From positions 806,001 through 870,000 of the forward strand of contig OY970315.1 of the NCBI GenBank assembly GCA_963716525.1: a stretch of 64,000 nucleotides of DNA. The letters are read 5' to 3'. This stretch comes from JBBREP01 sp963716525 (lineage in GTDB: Bacteria > Actinomycetota > Acidimicrobiia > IMCC26256 > PALSA-610). Shown here one piece after another: positions 1-8,155 of this stretch; within the stretch, counting starts at the first letter, position 1; every line of letters begins with the position of its first letter. The position numbers were made by a program, and so were the translations under genes. Below the pieces are notes generated by a model. That model worked only from the letters and a program-made list of their open reading frames with translations. It did not search any database and was not told the origin of the DNA.

Positions 1-1842
1 GCGATGGCCGCGCTGATCGGCCAGCAGCTCGGCGCGGTCCACCGGCGCACCGTCGAGCTGGTCGCACGCCAGTCACAGCTCTTCGCCAAGGCGCTGGCAC
101 CGGCGCTCGTGGAGATCGGCTTCGAGATCACGAGCTACAACGATCTCGACGCTGGCGATCGAGATTTCCTGCACGCCGCGTTCCGCGAGCGCATCTATCC
201 GGTGCTCACGCCACTCGCCGTCGATCCGGCCCACCCCTTCCCCTACGTGAGCAACGTGTCGCTCAACCTCGCGGTGGTCGTGCGCGACGCCGCGAGCAAC
301 GAGGAGCGGTTCGCCCGGGTCAAGGTGCCGCCGCTGCTCCCCCGGTTCGTCGCCCTCGCCGACGGCCACCGCTACGTGCCGCTGGAACAGGTGATCGCGG
401 CCCACCTCGACGCGCTGTTCCCGGGCATGACGATCGTGTCGCACAGCGCGTTCCGCGTCACCCGCGACGTCGAGATCGAGCTCTCGGACGACTCCGAAGA
501 CCTCCTTGAAGCAATCGAGTTCGTGTTGCAGCGCCAGACCAAAGGCGGCCGAGCGGTGCGGCTCGAGATCGGCTCCGACGCCGCGCCCGGCACCGTGGAG
601 CTGCTGTTGCGCGAGCTCGAGCTCGGCCCCGACGACCTGTACATGATCGACGGGATGCTCGACCTCACCTCGCTGTTCCCGATCTGCGATCTCGACCGGC
701 CCGAGCTCAAGTACCCCCCGTACCGCCAGCAGACACCGCTGGAGTTCGAACGGCTCGGCTCGACGATCTTCGAGCAGCTGCGCGACCACGACGTGCTCGT
801 GCACCACCCGTACGACTCGTTCGACACCACGGTCGCCGCCTTCGTCGAGGCGGCGGCGGTCGACCCCTCCGTGCTCGCCATCAAGCAGACCCTGTACCGC
901 ACCGGCGGCGAGGAGGCCGACATCACCGCGTCGCTCGCCAAGGCCGCGCTCGGCGGCAAGCAGGTGGTGGTGCTCGTGGAGCTCACAGCCCGCGGCGACG
1001 AGCAACACAACGTCGCCCGTGCCCGCGCGCTCGAAGAGGCGGGCGCGCACGTGGTGTACGGCATCGTCGGCTTGAAGACCCACGCCAAGATCCTGCTGGT
1101 GGTCCGGCGCGAGCGCGACGGGCTGCGGCGCTACTGCCATGTCGGAACCGGCAACTACAACGCCAAGACCGCGCGCACCTACGAGGACCTGGGCCTGTTC
1201 TCGAGCGACGTCGAGCTGACCGCCGACGTCGCCGAGCTGTTCAACTTCCTCACCGGTTACAGCAGGCCACGCGACTACGGGCGCCTGATGATCGCGCCGG
1301 GTGCGCTGCGCACCGGCGTACTCGAACGCATCGCGCAACAGGCTCGGCCCGGCGGCCGCATCATCATGAAGATGAACGCGCTCGTCGACACCGAGATGGT
1401 CCAGGCGCTGTACGCCGCGAGCGACGCCGGCGCCGAGGTCGACCTGATCGTGCGCGGGGTCTGCTGCCTGCGGCCCGGGGTGACCGGTATGTCGGAGCGC
1501 ATCCGCGTGCGCTCGCTGCTCGGCCGCTACCTCGAGCACTCGCGCATCTTCCGTTTCGGCGACGGCGGCAGCGCCACCGAGTGGTGGATGGGTTCGGCCG
1601 ACCTCATGCCGCGCAACCTCGACCGGCGCGTCGAGGCGCTGGTGGCGATCAGCGATCCCGCGCAGCAGCAGCGGCTCGACGAGGTACTCGAGGTGAGCCT
1701 GGCCGACGACGAGCTCGCATGGGAGCTGCACCCCGACGGCACATGGCACACCGTCGCCACCGTCCACCACATGAATGCCCACGAGACGTTCGAGACCATG
1801 GCCATCTCACGAGCCGCCGGCCGGGACGCCGAGCGAGCGTGA
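1..1842 (+). CDS. ppk1: Polyphosphate kinase PPK1, 5'-truncated by the window edge
   Basis: Reversibly transfers the ATP gamma-phosphate onto inorganic polyphosphate. The frame is open from base 1, so the N-terminus lies outside; about 613 residues remain of a family usually near 700. The catalytic region is intact: KTHAK, with the likely phosphorylated histidine at about codon 361, followed by CHVGTGNYNAKTART, the second conserved PPK1 phosphate-handling motif. The stop overlaps a possible GTG of the next gene (GTGA). Gene order ppk1, CHAD, Nudix, SixA puts polyphosphate synthesis next to a polyphosphate-binding protein and nucleotide/phosphate hydrolases. Family assignment is firm from motifs; regulation cannot be seen because the promoter is outside. 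Confidence 0.95.
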   Translation, partial: AMAALIGQQLGAVHRRTVELVARQSQLFAKALAPALVEIGFEITSYNDLDAGDRDFLHAAFRERIYPVLTPLAVDPAHPFPYVSNVSLNLAVVVRDAASNEERFARVKVPPLLPRFVALADGHRYVPLEQVIAAHLDALFPGMTIVSHSAFRVTRDVEIELSDDSEDLLEAIEFVLQRQTKGGRAVRLEIGSDAAPGTVELLLRELELGPDDLYMIDGMLDLTSLFPICDLDRPELKYPPYRQQTPLEFERLGSTIFEQLRDHDVLVHHPYDSFDTTVAAFVEAAAVDPSVLAIKQTLYRTGGEEADITASLAKAALGGKQVVVLVELTARGDEQHNVARARALEEAGAHVVYGIVGLKTHAKILLVVRRERDGLRRYCHVGTGNYNAKTARTYEDLGLFSSDVELTADVAELFNFLTGYSRPRDYGRLMIAPGALRTGVLERIAQQARPGGRIIMKMNALVDTEMVQALYAASDAGAEVDLIVRGVCCLRPGVTGMSERIRVRSLLGRYLEHSRIFRFGDGGSATEWWMGSADLMPRNLDRRVEALVAISDPAQQQRLDEVLEVSLADDELAWELHPDGTWHTVATVHHMNAHETFETMAISRAAGRDAERA

Positions 1843-1859
1843 AGGAGACGAGCGAGCAC

Positions 1860-2822
1860 GTGAGCACGACCACGCCTGCGGGCGCCGACCTGTTCCTCGC
1901 CGAGGCCCCGCGGCGAGTCGAGCCCGCCTCCGGCCTCGAGATGCCACTGTGCCTCACGCGCCAGAGCGACGCCCGCGACCTCATCGGCGTGGTGATCGCC
2001 ACCGAGGCGCAGCGCATCGCCCGGCACGAATCCGAGGCCCGGCTCGGCGTCGATCCCGACGGCGTGCACCAGCTGCGCGTCGCCGGCCGCCGCCTGCGCT
2101 GCTACCTCAAGCAGTTCCGCGCCTGGCTCGACCCCGAATGGGTCGGCGTGATGCGCACCGAGACCGCCTGGGTCACCGATGCACTCGCACGCGTGCGCGA
2201 CCTCGAGGTGATGCGCGACGTGCTGTCCGCGTGCGCGGCATCCCTTCCGGCCGCCGACGTCGGGAGCCTCGAGCCGCTGTTCCTCAACCTCGCCGCGCAG
2301 CACGCCGACGCGCGCCACGACATGCTCGGGATGCTCGACGACCCGCGCTTCGAGGAGCTGCTGGTCGCGCTCGATCACGCCGCGCTCGATCCGCCGTTCG
2401 CTGCCGAGGGTCCGCAGAGCGCGGCGAAGATCATCAGGGCGGTCACCACCAAGGCATGGAAGCGGCTCGACGGTGCGGTCGACTCGCTCGGCGTCGCCCC
2501 GAACGACGCATCGCTGCACCGAGTGCGGCTGCTCGCGAAGCGCGCGCGGTTCGCGGCCGAAGCGGCCGTCCCGGTGATCGGTCCCGATGCGCGCCGCTTC
2601 GCGCGCGCGATGAGTAGCGTGCAGAACGTGCTCGGCATCCAGCACGACGCGGTCGTCGCGCACCAGTGGGTGCGCACGCACGCGCTGCCGGAGACGCCCC
2701 CGGTCAGCTTCGCGGGCGGCATGGTGGCCGGGTTGCTCCGTAACAGCGCGGCGAGCGCGGCGCACGAGTTCCCGAACGTTTGGAGGCGCGCGTCGCGAGG
2801 AAAGCTGCGCGAGTGGCTGTGA
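1860..2822 (+). CDS. CHAD domain protein
   Basis: A CHAD domain (conserved histidine alpha-helical domain) fills most of the 320 residues. The family binds inorganic polyphosphate through conserved His and basic residues, seen here in GVHQLRVAGRRLR near the N-terminus and LHRVRLLAKRARFAAEA later. GTG at 1860 is chosen because AAGGAG at 1842-1847 lies upstream; an alternative GTG at 1839 overlaps the ppk1 stop. The stop overlaps the GTG of the Nudix gene, so coupling with both neighbours is likely. CHAD next to ppk1 is a recurrent arrangement and supports a role in polyphosphate granules. There is no CYTH triphosphatase domain, so this is a stand-alone CHAD protein. Confidence 0.85.
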   Translation: MSTTTPAGADLFLAEAPRRVEPASGLEMPLCLTRQSDARDLIGVVIATEAQRIARHESEARLGVDPDGVHQLRVAGRRLRCYLKQFRAWLDPEWVGVMRTETAWVTDALARVRDLEVMRDVLSACAASLPAADVGSLEPLFLNLAAQHADARHDMLGMLDDPRFEELLVALDHAALDPPFAAEGPQSAAKIIRAVTTKAWKRLDGAVDSLGVAPNDASLHRVRLLAKRARFAAEAAVPVIGPDARRFARAMSSVQNVLGIQHDAVVAHQWVRTHALPETPPVSFAGGMVAGLLRNSAASAAHEFPNVWRRASRGKLREWL

Positions 2823-3229
2823 GCGATCTTCTCGTCCGGGCGGCGGGCGGCGTGCTCGTCCGCGACGACGCGGGTGGCGAACCTGAGGTGCTGATGGTGC
2901 ACCGGCCCACCTACGACGACTGGACGTTCCCGAAGGGCAAGGCCGACGGCGACGAGCTCGACGAGGACACGGCGCTGCGCGAAGTGGAGGAGGAGACCGG
3001 CTTCGCGTGCACGCTCGGCCCCGAGATCACCACGACGCATTACGTCGACCGGCGCGGCCGTCCGAAACGGGTGCGCTGGTACTCGATGACCCTGGTCGAG
3101 GACCGCGGCTTCACCCCCACCGACGAGGTCGACGAACGGAGATGGGTGCCGCTCTCCGAGGCGGTCGGGCTGCTCACCTACGAGCGCGACCACGACATCC
3201 TCGAACAGCTCGGCAAGCTCGACCAGTAG
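2819..3229 (+). CDS. Nudix hydrolase (MutT1 N-domain-like)
   Basis: A 136-residue Nudix hydrolase. The Nudix box runs from GKADGDE to REVEEETGF, fitting GX5EX7REUXEEXGU with all metal-binding glutamates present. The family cleaves nucleoside diphosphate-X compounds such as oxidised dNTPs or diadenosine polyphosphates. GTG 2819 is preferred because it overlaps the upstream stop (GTGA) and puts the protein start next to the first beta strand. A SixA-like phosphatase follows 10 bp later. In mycobacteria these two domains are fused in MutT1 beside ppk; here they are separate adjacent genes. The substrate is not determinable from sequence. Confidence 0.88.
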   Translation: MSDLLVRAAGGVLVRDDAGGEPEVLMVHRPTYDDWTFPKGKADGDELDEDTALREVEEETGFACTLGPEITTTHYVDRRGRPKRVRWYSMTLVEDRGFTPTDEVDERRWVPLSEAVGLLTYERDHDILEQLGKLDQ

Positions 3230-3239
3230 CGGGCGCCGG

Positions 3240-3698
3240 ATGTCGATCTACCTGCTGCGGCACGCGAAAGCCGGACAGCGCGCCGCGTGGACCGAGCCCG
3301 ACTGGTTGCGGCCGCTCACCGCCACGGGGCAGGCCCAGGCGCGCCGGTTGCTCGCCACGCTCCACACGGCCCGCTTTGCGCGCATCCTGAGCAGCCCGTA
3401 CGTGCGCTGCATGGAGTCGGTCGTGCCGCTCGCAGCCGAGCACGGCCTGCCCGTGGAACCCACGGACGCGCTCGCCGAAGGCGCCGCAGTCGAAGGTGCG
3501 CTCGCGTTGATGAAGGTGCACGCGGAGCGCGGCGCAGTGCTGTGCAGCCACGGCGACATCATCCCCGCGGTGCTGGAGCAACTTGGCGCGAACGGTACCG
3601 ATCTCGGACCGCAGCCGCGCTGCGAGAAGGGCAGCATCTGGGTGGTCGAGGGCCCGATCGACGGCACGCTGTCGGCCCGATACATCCCTCCGAGTTAG
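3240..3698 (+). CDS. sixA: SixA-type histidine phosphatase
   Basis: A 152-residue histidine-phosphatase-superfamily protein. The N-terminal LRHAKAG is the RHG-type motif with the phosphate-accepting His, and the second catalytic His is in CSHGDII. Length and layout match SixA-type phosphohistidine phosphatases. It follows the Nudix gene closely and is probably cotranscribed. The pair corresponds to the two halves of the mycobacterial fused MutT1, where the phosphatase domain acts on the Nudix product. Whether it dephosphorylates a protein phosphohistidine or a nucleotide is unresolved; the neighbour argues for nucleotide-related work. Confidence 0.82.
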   Translation: MSIYLLRHAKAGQRAAWTEPDWLRPLTATGQAQARRLLATLHTARFARILSSPYVRCMESVVPLAAEHGLPVEPTDALAEGAAVEGALALMKVHAERGAVLCSHGDIIPAVLEQLGANGTDLGPQPRCEKGSIWVVEGPIDGTLSARYIPPS

Positions 3699-3719
3699 CG
3701 GTCCCTACACTCGGCGTTC

Positions 3720-4181
3720 ATGGTTGTGAACGCTGGCGATGCCGCACCCGACTTCACGCTGAAGGACCAGAACGGCAACGACGTCACGCTGTCGTCGTTC
3801 CGTGGCGACAAGAACGTGGTGCTCGTGTTCTACCCATTCACGTTCACGGGCGTGTGCGAGGGCGAGCTCTGCTCGCTGCGCGACGACATCTCCCAGTTCG
3901 AGACGGGCGCGGCCCAGGTGCTCGCGGTGTCGTGCGACTCGCGCCACAGCCAGCGCATCTGGGCCGAGCAGCAGGGCTACAACTTCCCGGTGCTCTCCGA
4001 CTTCTGGCCCCACGGCGCGGTCGCCAAGTCGTTCGGCGTATTCAACGACGACCTCGGGTGCGCGAACCGCGCAACGTTCGTGATCGACAAGCAGGGCAAG
4101 GTCGTCGACACGTTCGCGTCGCCGAACCTCGGCACACCGCGCGACAAGGCGGCCTACGAGGCCGCGCTCGCCAAGCTCTGA
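3720..4181 (+). CDS. ahpE: AhpE-type peroxiredoxin
   Basis: A thiol peroxidase of 153 residues, the same length as mycobacterial AhpE, reducing hydroperoxides and peroxynitrite in the cytoplasm. The peroxidatic Cys46 sits in PFTFTGVC (PxxxTxxC). SDFWPHGAVAKSFGVFN and RATFVIDKQGKV match AhpE. Cys51 and later cysteines could act as resolving thiols, but that is inference. The last five codons (LAKL plus stop) are the first copy of a 15-bp tandem repeat continuing past the stop. A T in copy 1 makes TGA where later copies have CGA, so this stop ends an otherwise open repeat. Confidence 0.92.
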   Translation: MVVNAGDAAPDFTLKDQNGNDVTLSSFRGDKNVVLVFYPFTFTGVCEGELCSLRDDISQFETGAAQVLAVSCDSRHSQRIWAEQQGYNFPVLSDFWPHGAVAKSFGVFNDDLGCANRATFVIDKQGKVVDTFASPNLGTPRDKAAYEAALAKL

Positions 4182-4260
4182 CTCGCCAAGCTCCGACTCG
4201 CCAAGCTCCGACTCGCCAAGCTCCGACTCGCCAAGCTCCGACTCGCCAAGCTCCGACTCG
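4171..4260. repeat. Six-copy 15-bp tandem repeat across the ahpE stop
   Basis: The unit CCAAGCTCCGACTCG occurs six times head to tail; copies 2-6 (from 4186) are identical. Copy 1 differs by one base (CTG for CCG), which creates the ahpE stop codon. Because the unit is five codons long, a T-to-C change at that stop would extend the protein by repeats of LAKLR. The array looks like slippage or unequal exchange that started from the gene end. Confidence 0.95.
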
Positions 4261-4268
4261 CGAGGTGC

Positions 4269-4323
4269 GGCGCAAGGGCGTCATCGCGCGTCGCCCTGCG
4301 ACCCGCTACGATGCCCTTGCGCC
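4269..4323. terminator. Inverted repeat between convergent ahpE and regX3
   Basis: GGCGCAAGGGC at 4269-4279 pairs perfectly with GCCCTTGCGCC at 4313-4323, an 11-bp stem around a 33-base GC-rich loop. It lies between two converging genes and overlaps the last codons of regX3. There is no U-tract, as is usual in high-GC actinomycetes. A bidirectional terminator is the simplest reading. Confidence 0.5.
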
Positions 4324-5025
4324 TTCTCGGGGACGCTCGAAGCGGTAGCCGACACCGCGAACGGTGACGATCTGCTGCGGGCTCGACGGGTCGAGCTCCA
4401 CCTTGGCGCGCAGGCGCTTGATGTGCACGTCGAGCGTCTTGGTGTCGCCGAAGTAGTTCGGGCCCCAGACGCGGTCGATCAGCACGTCGCGCGTGAGCAC
4501 CCGACCCACGTTGACGAGCAGCATCTCGAGCAGCTCGAACTCCTTCAAAGGCAGCGGTGTTGCTTCGCCGCGCACGAACACCTCGTGCCGTCCGGTGTCG
4601 ATGCGCACGTCGCCGACCTCGATCATCTCGGGCCGCTCCGCGGGCTCCTCGTCACCCGGTGTGCGGCGCAGCGAGGCACGCACGCGCGCGATCAGCTCGC
4701 GGAGCCGGAACGGCTTCGACACGTAGTCGTCGGCCCCCACCTCCAAACCGACGACCGCATCGATCTCGGCATTGCGCGCCGTCACCATGATGATGGGCGT
4801 GCGCGACCGGTTGCGGATCTCGCGGCACACGTCGATGCCCGAGATCTTCGGCAACATCACGTCGAGGAGCACCAGCGCCGGCTTCGTCTCGTAGAAGCGG
4901 TCGATCGCCTCCTCACCGTCGGCAGCGGTCACCACGAGGAAGCCCTCGCGTTGCAGCGCGACCGAAAGTGCATCGCGATACGACTGCTCGTCGTCGACCA
5001 CGAGGATCAACGGCGCGTCGGTCAT
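4306..5025 (-). CDS. regX3: Phosphate-responsive response regulator, RegX3/PhoB type
   Basis: An OmpR/PhoB-family DNA-binding response regulator of 239 residues. The receiver domain (about 1-120) has Asp11/Asp12, phospho-acceptor Asp55 in LLDVMLP, and Lys104 in VSKPF. The C-terminal winged helix (about 130-235) includes LPLKEFELLEMLL and TLDVHIKRLRAKVE. The start overlaps the stop of the upstream kinase (ATGA), so they are cotranscribed and coupled. Being next to pst-phoU identifies it as the phosphate-starvation regulator; PHO-box-like arrays in the window are its probable targets. Confidence 0.92.
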   Translation of the reverse strand: MTDAPLILVVDDEQSYRDALSVALQREGFLVVTAADGEEAIDRFYETKPALVLLDVMLPKISGIDVCREIRNRSRTPIIMVTARNAEIDAVVGLEVGADDYVSKPFRLRELIARVRASLRRTPGDEEPAERPEMIEVGDVRIDTGRHEVFVRGEATPLPLKEFELLEMLLVNVGRVLTRDVLIDRVWGPNYFGDTKTLDVHIKRLRAKVELDPSSPQQIVTVRGVGYRFERPREGARAS

Positions 5026-6182
5026 GCTCCACCTTCCGAGTCGGGCGCCAGGGGGAGGATCAGGGTGAACGTCGAGCCTTCGCCTTCGTGGGACTCGACC
5101 GCGATCTCCCCGCCGTGGGCCGCGGCCACGTGGCGCACGATCGACAGCCCGAGTCCGGTGCCGCCGGTCTCACGGCTGCGCGCCCGGTCAACGCGGTAGA
5201 AGCGCTCGAAGATCCGCTCGAGATCCTTCGTGGGGATCCCGATACCGTGGTCGCGGACCGCGATCGTCACCCGCTCCGCGTCCTTGTCGGCGACGACATC
5301 GACCTGCGCCCCTCGCTCGGAGTACTTCACCGCGTTGTCGAGCAGGTTGTAGAGCGCGCTCACGAGCTGGCGACGGTCACCCATCACCACGAGGTCGGCG
5401 CCGACCTCGCCGATGTGGATCTCGATCCCCGCCACGTCGGCGGCGCCGCGGACCTGTTCGAACGCGTCGCGCGCCACGGCCGCGATCGTCAGCGGTTCGA
5501 GCGGCGCGGCCTCGTTCGTCTCGATCACCGAGAGGTCGAGCAGGTCGTCGACGATACGGCCGAGGCGCTCGGCCTCGCGCACCATCTGCCCGGCAAGCCG
5601 CCGTTGCGTGTTGGCGTCGCTCTCGTCCGCGATCGTCTCGGCGAGCAGCCCGAGCGCACCGATCGGCGTGCGCAGCTCATGGCTCACGTTGGCCACGAAA
5701 TCGCGGCGCACCTCGTCGACACGGTGCGCCTCCGATACGTCACGCGCCCAGACGACGGCCCCCGCGACCGTGTCGTGGTGCCACAGCGGCTCGGCCCTGA
5801 GCAACAACATCTGGCGAGGCGGGCCGAACAGCGACAGCTCACGGGTGCAGCTCGAGCCGGCCAGCGCGGCCGAGGTGAGGCGATTGATCTCGTCCTCGGC
5901 CACCGCACCAGCGTGGCGGGCACCGACGTACTTCTCCGCGGCCCGGTTGCGGGCCACGATCGTGCCCGCCTCGTCGAGCACGATGATGCCGTCGTCGAGC
6001 GCGTCGACCGCACGGGCGAAGCGCTCGCGCGCCGTCGCCAGCGCACCGCTGCGCACGGTCTCCTCGCGCAACTGCTGGGCCAGATCGACTATGCGGCTCC
6101 GTCGCCGCGACGCCTGCGTCCAGCCTGCGAACGCGAGCGCCACAACCCCCACGAGCAGCACCCCGAGCACCGCAGAGATCAT
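5022..6182 (-). CDS. senX3: Phosphate sensor histidine kinase, SenX3/PhoR type
   Basis: A membrane histidine kinase of 386 residues with one clear N-terminal transmembrane segment (about 3-22), a PAS-like region (about 55-150), a HisKA helix with the H-box FVANVSHELRTP, and a HATPase_c domain with N-box NLLDNAVKYS, DHGIGIP and GGTGLGLSIV. The short extracytoplasmic part fits PhoR/SenX3 kinases, which read phosphate through the Pst transporter and PhoU rather than binding a ligand outside. It is upstream of and overlaps regX3. Start ATG 6182 places the membrane helix at the extreme N-terminus. Confidence 0.92.
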   Translation of the reverse strand: MISAVLGVLLVGVVALAFAGWTQASRRRSRIVDLAQQLREETVRSGALATARERFARAVDALDDGIIVLDEAGTIVARNRAAEKYVGARHAGAVAEDEINRLTSAALAGSSCTRELSLFGPPRQMLLLRAEPLWHHDTVAGAVVWARDVSEAHRVDEVRRDFVANVSHELRTPIGALGLLAETIADESDANTQRRLAGQMVREAERLGRIVDDLLDLSVIETNEAAPLEPLTIAAVARDAFEQVRGAADVAGIEIHIGEVGADLVVMGDRRQLVSALYNLLDNAVKYSERGAQVDVVADKDAERVTIAVRDHGIGIPTKDLERIFERFYRVDRARSRETGGTGLGLSIVRHVAAAHGGEIAVESHEGEGSTFTLILPLAPDSEGGA

Positions 6183-6219
6183 GCCTACCCCGCAACCGCC
6201 TGAGCGGCCGGCGCTCGTT

Positions 6220-7065
6220 TCACCCGAAGCGCCCCGTGATGTAGCCCTCGGTGCGCGGGTCGGACGGGTTCGTGAACATCACCTTCGTGTCGTCGAACTC
6301 CACGAGACGACCGACACGTTGGCCGTTGTCCACCTCCGCGGTCAGAAAGGCGGTGCGGTCGGAGACGCGCGCGGCCTGCTGCATGTTGTGCGTGACGATC
6401 ACGATCGTGTAGTCGACCTTGAGCTCGCTCATGAGGTCTTCGATGCGCGCCGTGGCGATCGGGTCGAGCGCCGAGCACGGTTCGTCCATGAGCACCACGT
6501 CGGGCTCGACTGCAAGTGCACGCGCGATGCACAGACGCTGCTGCTGGCCGCCCGACAGCGCGTACGCGCTCTTCTTCAGCTTGTCCTTCACCTCGTCCCA
6601 GAGCGCGGCGCGGGTGAGCGCGCGCTCGACGACGTCAGACAGGCCCTTGCGGACGCCGTTGATCCGGGGGCCGAACGCGACGTTGTCGTAGATCGACTTC
6701 GGGAACGGGTTCGGCCGCTGGAACACCATGCCGATACGCCGGCGCACCTCGACCGGGTCGACGTCGCGTCCGTACAGATTCTCGCCGTGGTAGAGCACCT
6801 CGCCCTCGATCGAGGCCGCGGGAATCAGGTCGTTCATGCGATTGAAGCAGCGCAGGACCGTGCTCTTGCCGCAGCCCGATGGGCCGATGAGCGCGGTGAT
6901 CTCCTGGGCCCGGATGTCGAGGTTCACCTTCTCGACCGCGATCGCACCTGCGTAGCGCACGGCGAGATCCCGGGTGCTGAACACCACGGTGCCCAGCCCG
7001 CTCGCGGCGACCGCGCCCTGTTCGAGGCTGGAAAGGTCAATCGGGTTCGACACGGTGCTCGGCAT
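6220..7065 (-). CDS. pstB: Phosphate ABC transporter ATP-binding protein PstB
   Basis: The ATPase of the high-affinity phosphate importer. Walker A is GPSGCGKST, the signature motif LSGGQQQR, Walker B VVLMDEPCSALDP, and the switch His lies in VTHNMQQA. NRMNDLIP and FQRPNPFPKSIYDNV are characteristic of PstB. ATG 7065 gives 281 residues, near the family norm; the frame is open to 7173, so a longer form is possible. It is divided from pstS-C-A by the divergent promoter region, sharing its strand with senX3-regX3, which follow 38 bp later. Confidence 0.93.
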   Translation of the reverse strand: MPSTVSNPIDLSSLEQGAVAASGLGTVVFSTRDLAVRYAGAIAVEKVNLDIRAQEITALIGPSGCGKSTVLRCFNRMNDLIPAASIEGEVLYHGENLYGRDVDPVEVRRRIGMVFQRPNPFPKSIYDNVAFGPRINGVRKGLSDVVERALTRAALWDEVKDKLKKSAYALSGGQQQRLCIARALAVEPDVVLMDEPCSALDPIATARIEDLMSELKVDYTIVIVTHNMQQAARVSDRTAFLTAEVDNGQRVGRLVEFDDTKVMFTNPSDPRTEGYITGRFG

Positions 7066-7208
7066 CGGCTCACCGTCGGTGGGGTGCAAGGTCGTATTCT
7101 CCGAGACTCGGTGTCGCCCCAGCATCGCGCACATCGAGCGAGCGGCACCGCGTGCGGGCACCGATGCAGCCACGGTAGGGGCTTCCGGTGGCCTCCGGGC
7201 GAGCAGCG

Positions 7209-7237
7209 GGTGACGCAGAGGTGAACGCCGGTTGAAT
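7209..7237 (-). promoter_or_regulatory. PHO-box-like repeat array facing pstB
   Basis: Read on the minus strand, three heptamers sit at exact 11-bp spacing: ATTCAAC (7237-7231), GTTCACC (7226-7220) and CGTCACC (7215-7209). The actinomycete PHO box is a direct repeat of GTTCACC-like units every 11 bp, bound by PhoP/RegX3-type regulators. The array lies in the pstB-phoU divergent gap, about 145 bp upstream of the chosen pstB start and 70 bp from phoU, and could serve both. Confidence 0.6.
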
Positions 7238-7306
7238 GGTCACTTCGTTTTCGCGGTAGCACCTCCACACGCGGCCTGACAGGGCAGAATGGCGACCGGA
7301 GGGTCC

Positions 7307-7976
7307 ATGACCGAGCGCAAGAGCTTCGACGAGCAGCTGGAGGAGGCCAAGGCCGAGGTCGTCAAGCTGGCGTCGCGCGTCGGCGAGCAGATCGCCCGGG
7401 CCACGCAGGCCATCCTCGACGGCGACCTCGAGGTGGTCGACACGATCTACGCCGAGCACGGCGTGATCGGCATCGAGAACCGCGAGATCGAGCAGCGCGC
7501 CTACCGGATCTTCGCGCTCCAGCAGCCGATCGCCGTCGACCTTCGCGTGCTGCTCGCGGTGCTGCGGATCCTGCACGAGCTCGAGCTCACCGCCGGTCTG
7601 ATGCGCAACGTCGCCCGAGCCACCCGTCGCCTCTATCCGCGCCAGCTGAGTCCGCGGATCCGCGGCATCATCGAGCGCATGGGGTCGCAGGCATCCACGC
7701 AGATGCGGATCGCGATCGACGCCTTTGCCGACAACGATCCGATTGCCGCAGCCGCCTTGCCCGACATGGACGACGTGATGGACGAGCTGCAGAAGGATCT
7801 CTTCCGCCGCGATCTTCGCCGAGGGCGCGCCCGACGAAGCCGCGCTCCAGCAGGCCGTGCAGATCACGTTCGTCGGGCGCGACTACGAGCGCGCCGCCGA
7901 CCACGCGGTCACGATCGCTCGCTGGGTGCGCTTCATCGCCACTGGAGTGCTGCCGGGGCACGGCGTCGACGACTGA
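7307..7976 (+). CDS. phoU: Phosphate regulon regulator PhoU (one frame break)
   Basis: PhoU links Pst transport to the SenX3-RegX3 pair and restrains the kinase under phosphate sufficiency. Both PhoU repeats are recognisable: ENREIEQRAYRIFALQQPIAVDLR in the first half and QITFVGRDYERAADHAVTIARW at the end. The frame breaks at 7804-7805: dropping one C in CTTCCGCC joins DELQKDLF to AAIFAEGAPDEAAL. The repaired product is 222 residues, the normal length. Uncorrected, the 5' frame runs on through pstS, an artefact. Start ATG 7307 follows GGAGGG; ATG 7289 is an alternative. A sequencing indel is likelier than loss. Confidence 0.85.
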
Positions 7977-8038
7977 TCCCGGGTCGCGCATCCAGTCGTC
8001 ACCCGCGTGAAGGCCCCTGGGCTGAACAACAGGTAACC

Positions 8039-8067
8039 GTTCCTGCACTGTTCACCGGTCGTTCAAC
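8039..8067 (+). promoter_or_regulatory. PHO-box-like repeat array upstream of pstS
   Basis: Three direct repeats GTTCCTG (8039), GTTCACC (8050) and GTTCAAC (8061) are spaced exactly 11 bp apart, 90-117 bp before the pstS start. The central unit equals the consensus PHO-box half of actinomycetes. This is the expected RegX3/PhoP binding region driving pstSCA under phosphate limitation. Confidence 0.75.
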
Positions 8068-8155
8068 TCCCATCGGGTTCGCTGTCATCCTGCGTGTTTA
8101 CCGTGCGCGGAGCCGAACCAGAGTTGAACCAGCGACCTCCGAAAGGGGCCATCAC

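Noticed and set aside
73..1782. Long antisense open frames, e.g. opposite ppk1, sdhA and the VWA gene
   Set aside because: High GC makes antisense frames long. Their translations are rich in Arg, His, Leu and Val with no domain features, and the opposite strand is clearly coding.
4171..4260. Tandem repeats as a CRISPR array
   Set aside because: Units are contiguous without unique spacers, and no cas gene is near. The same applies to 44372-44626 and 48428-48502.
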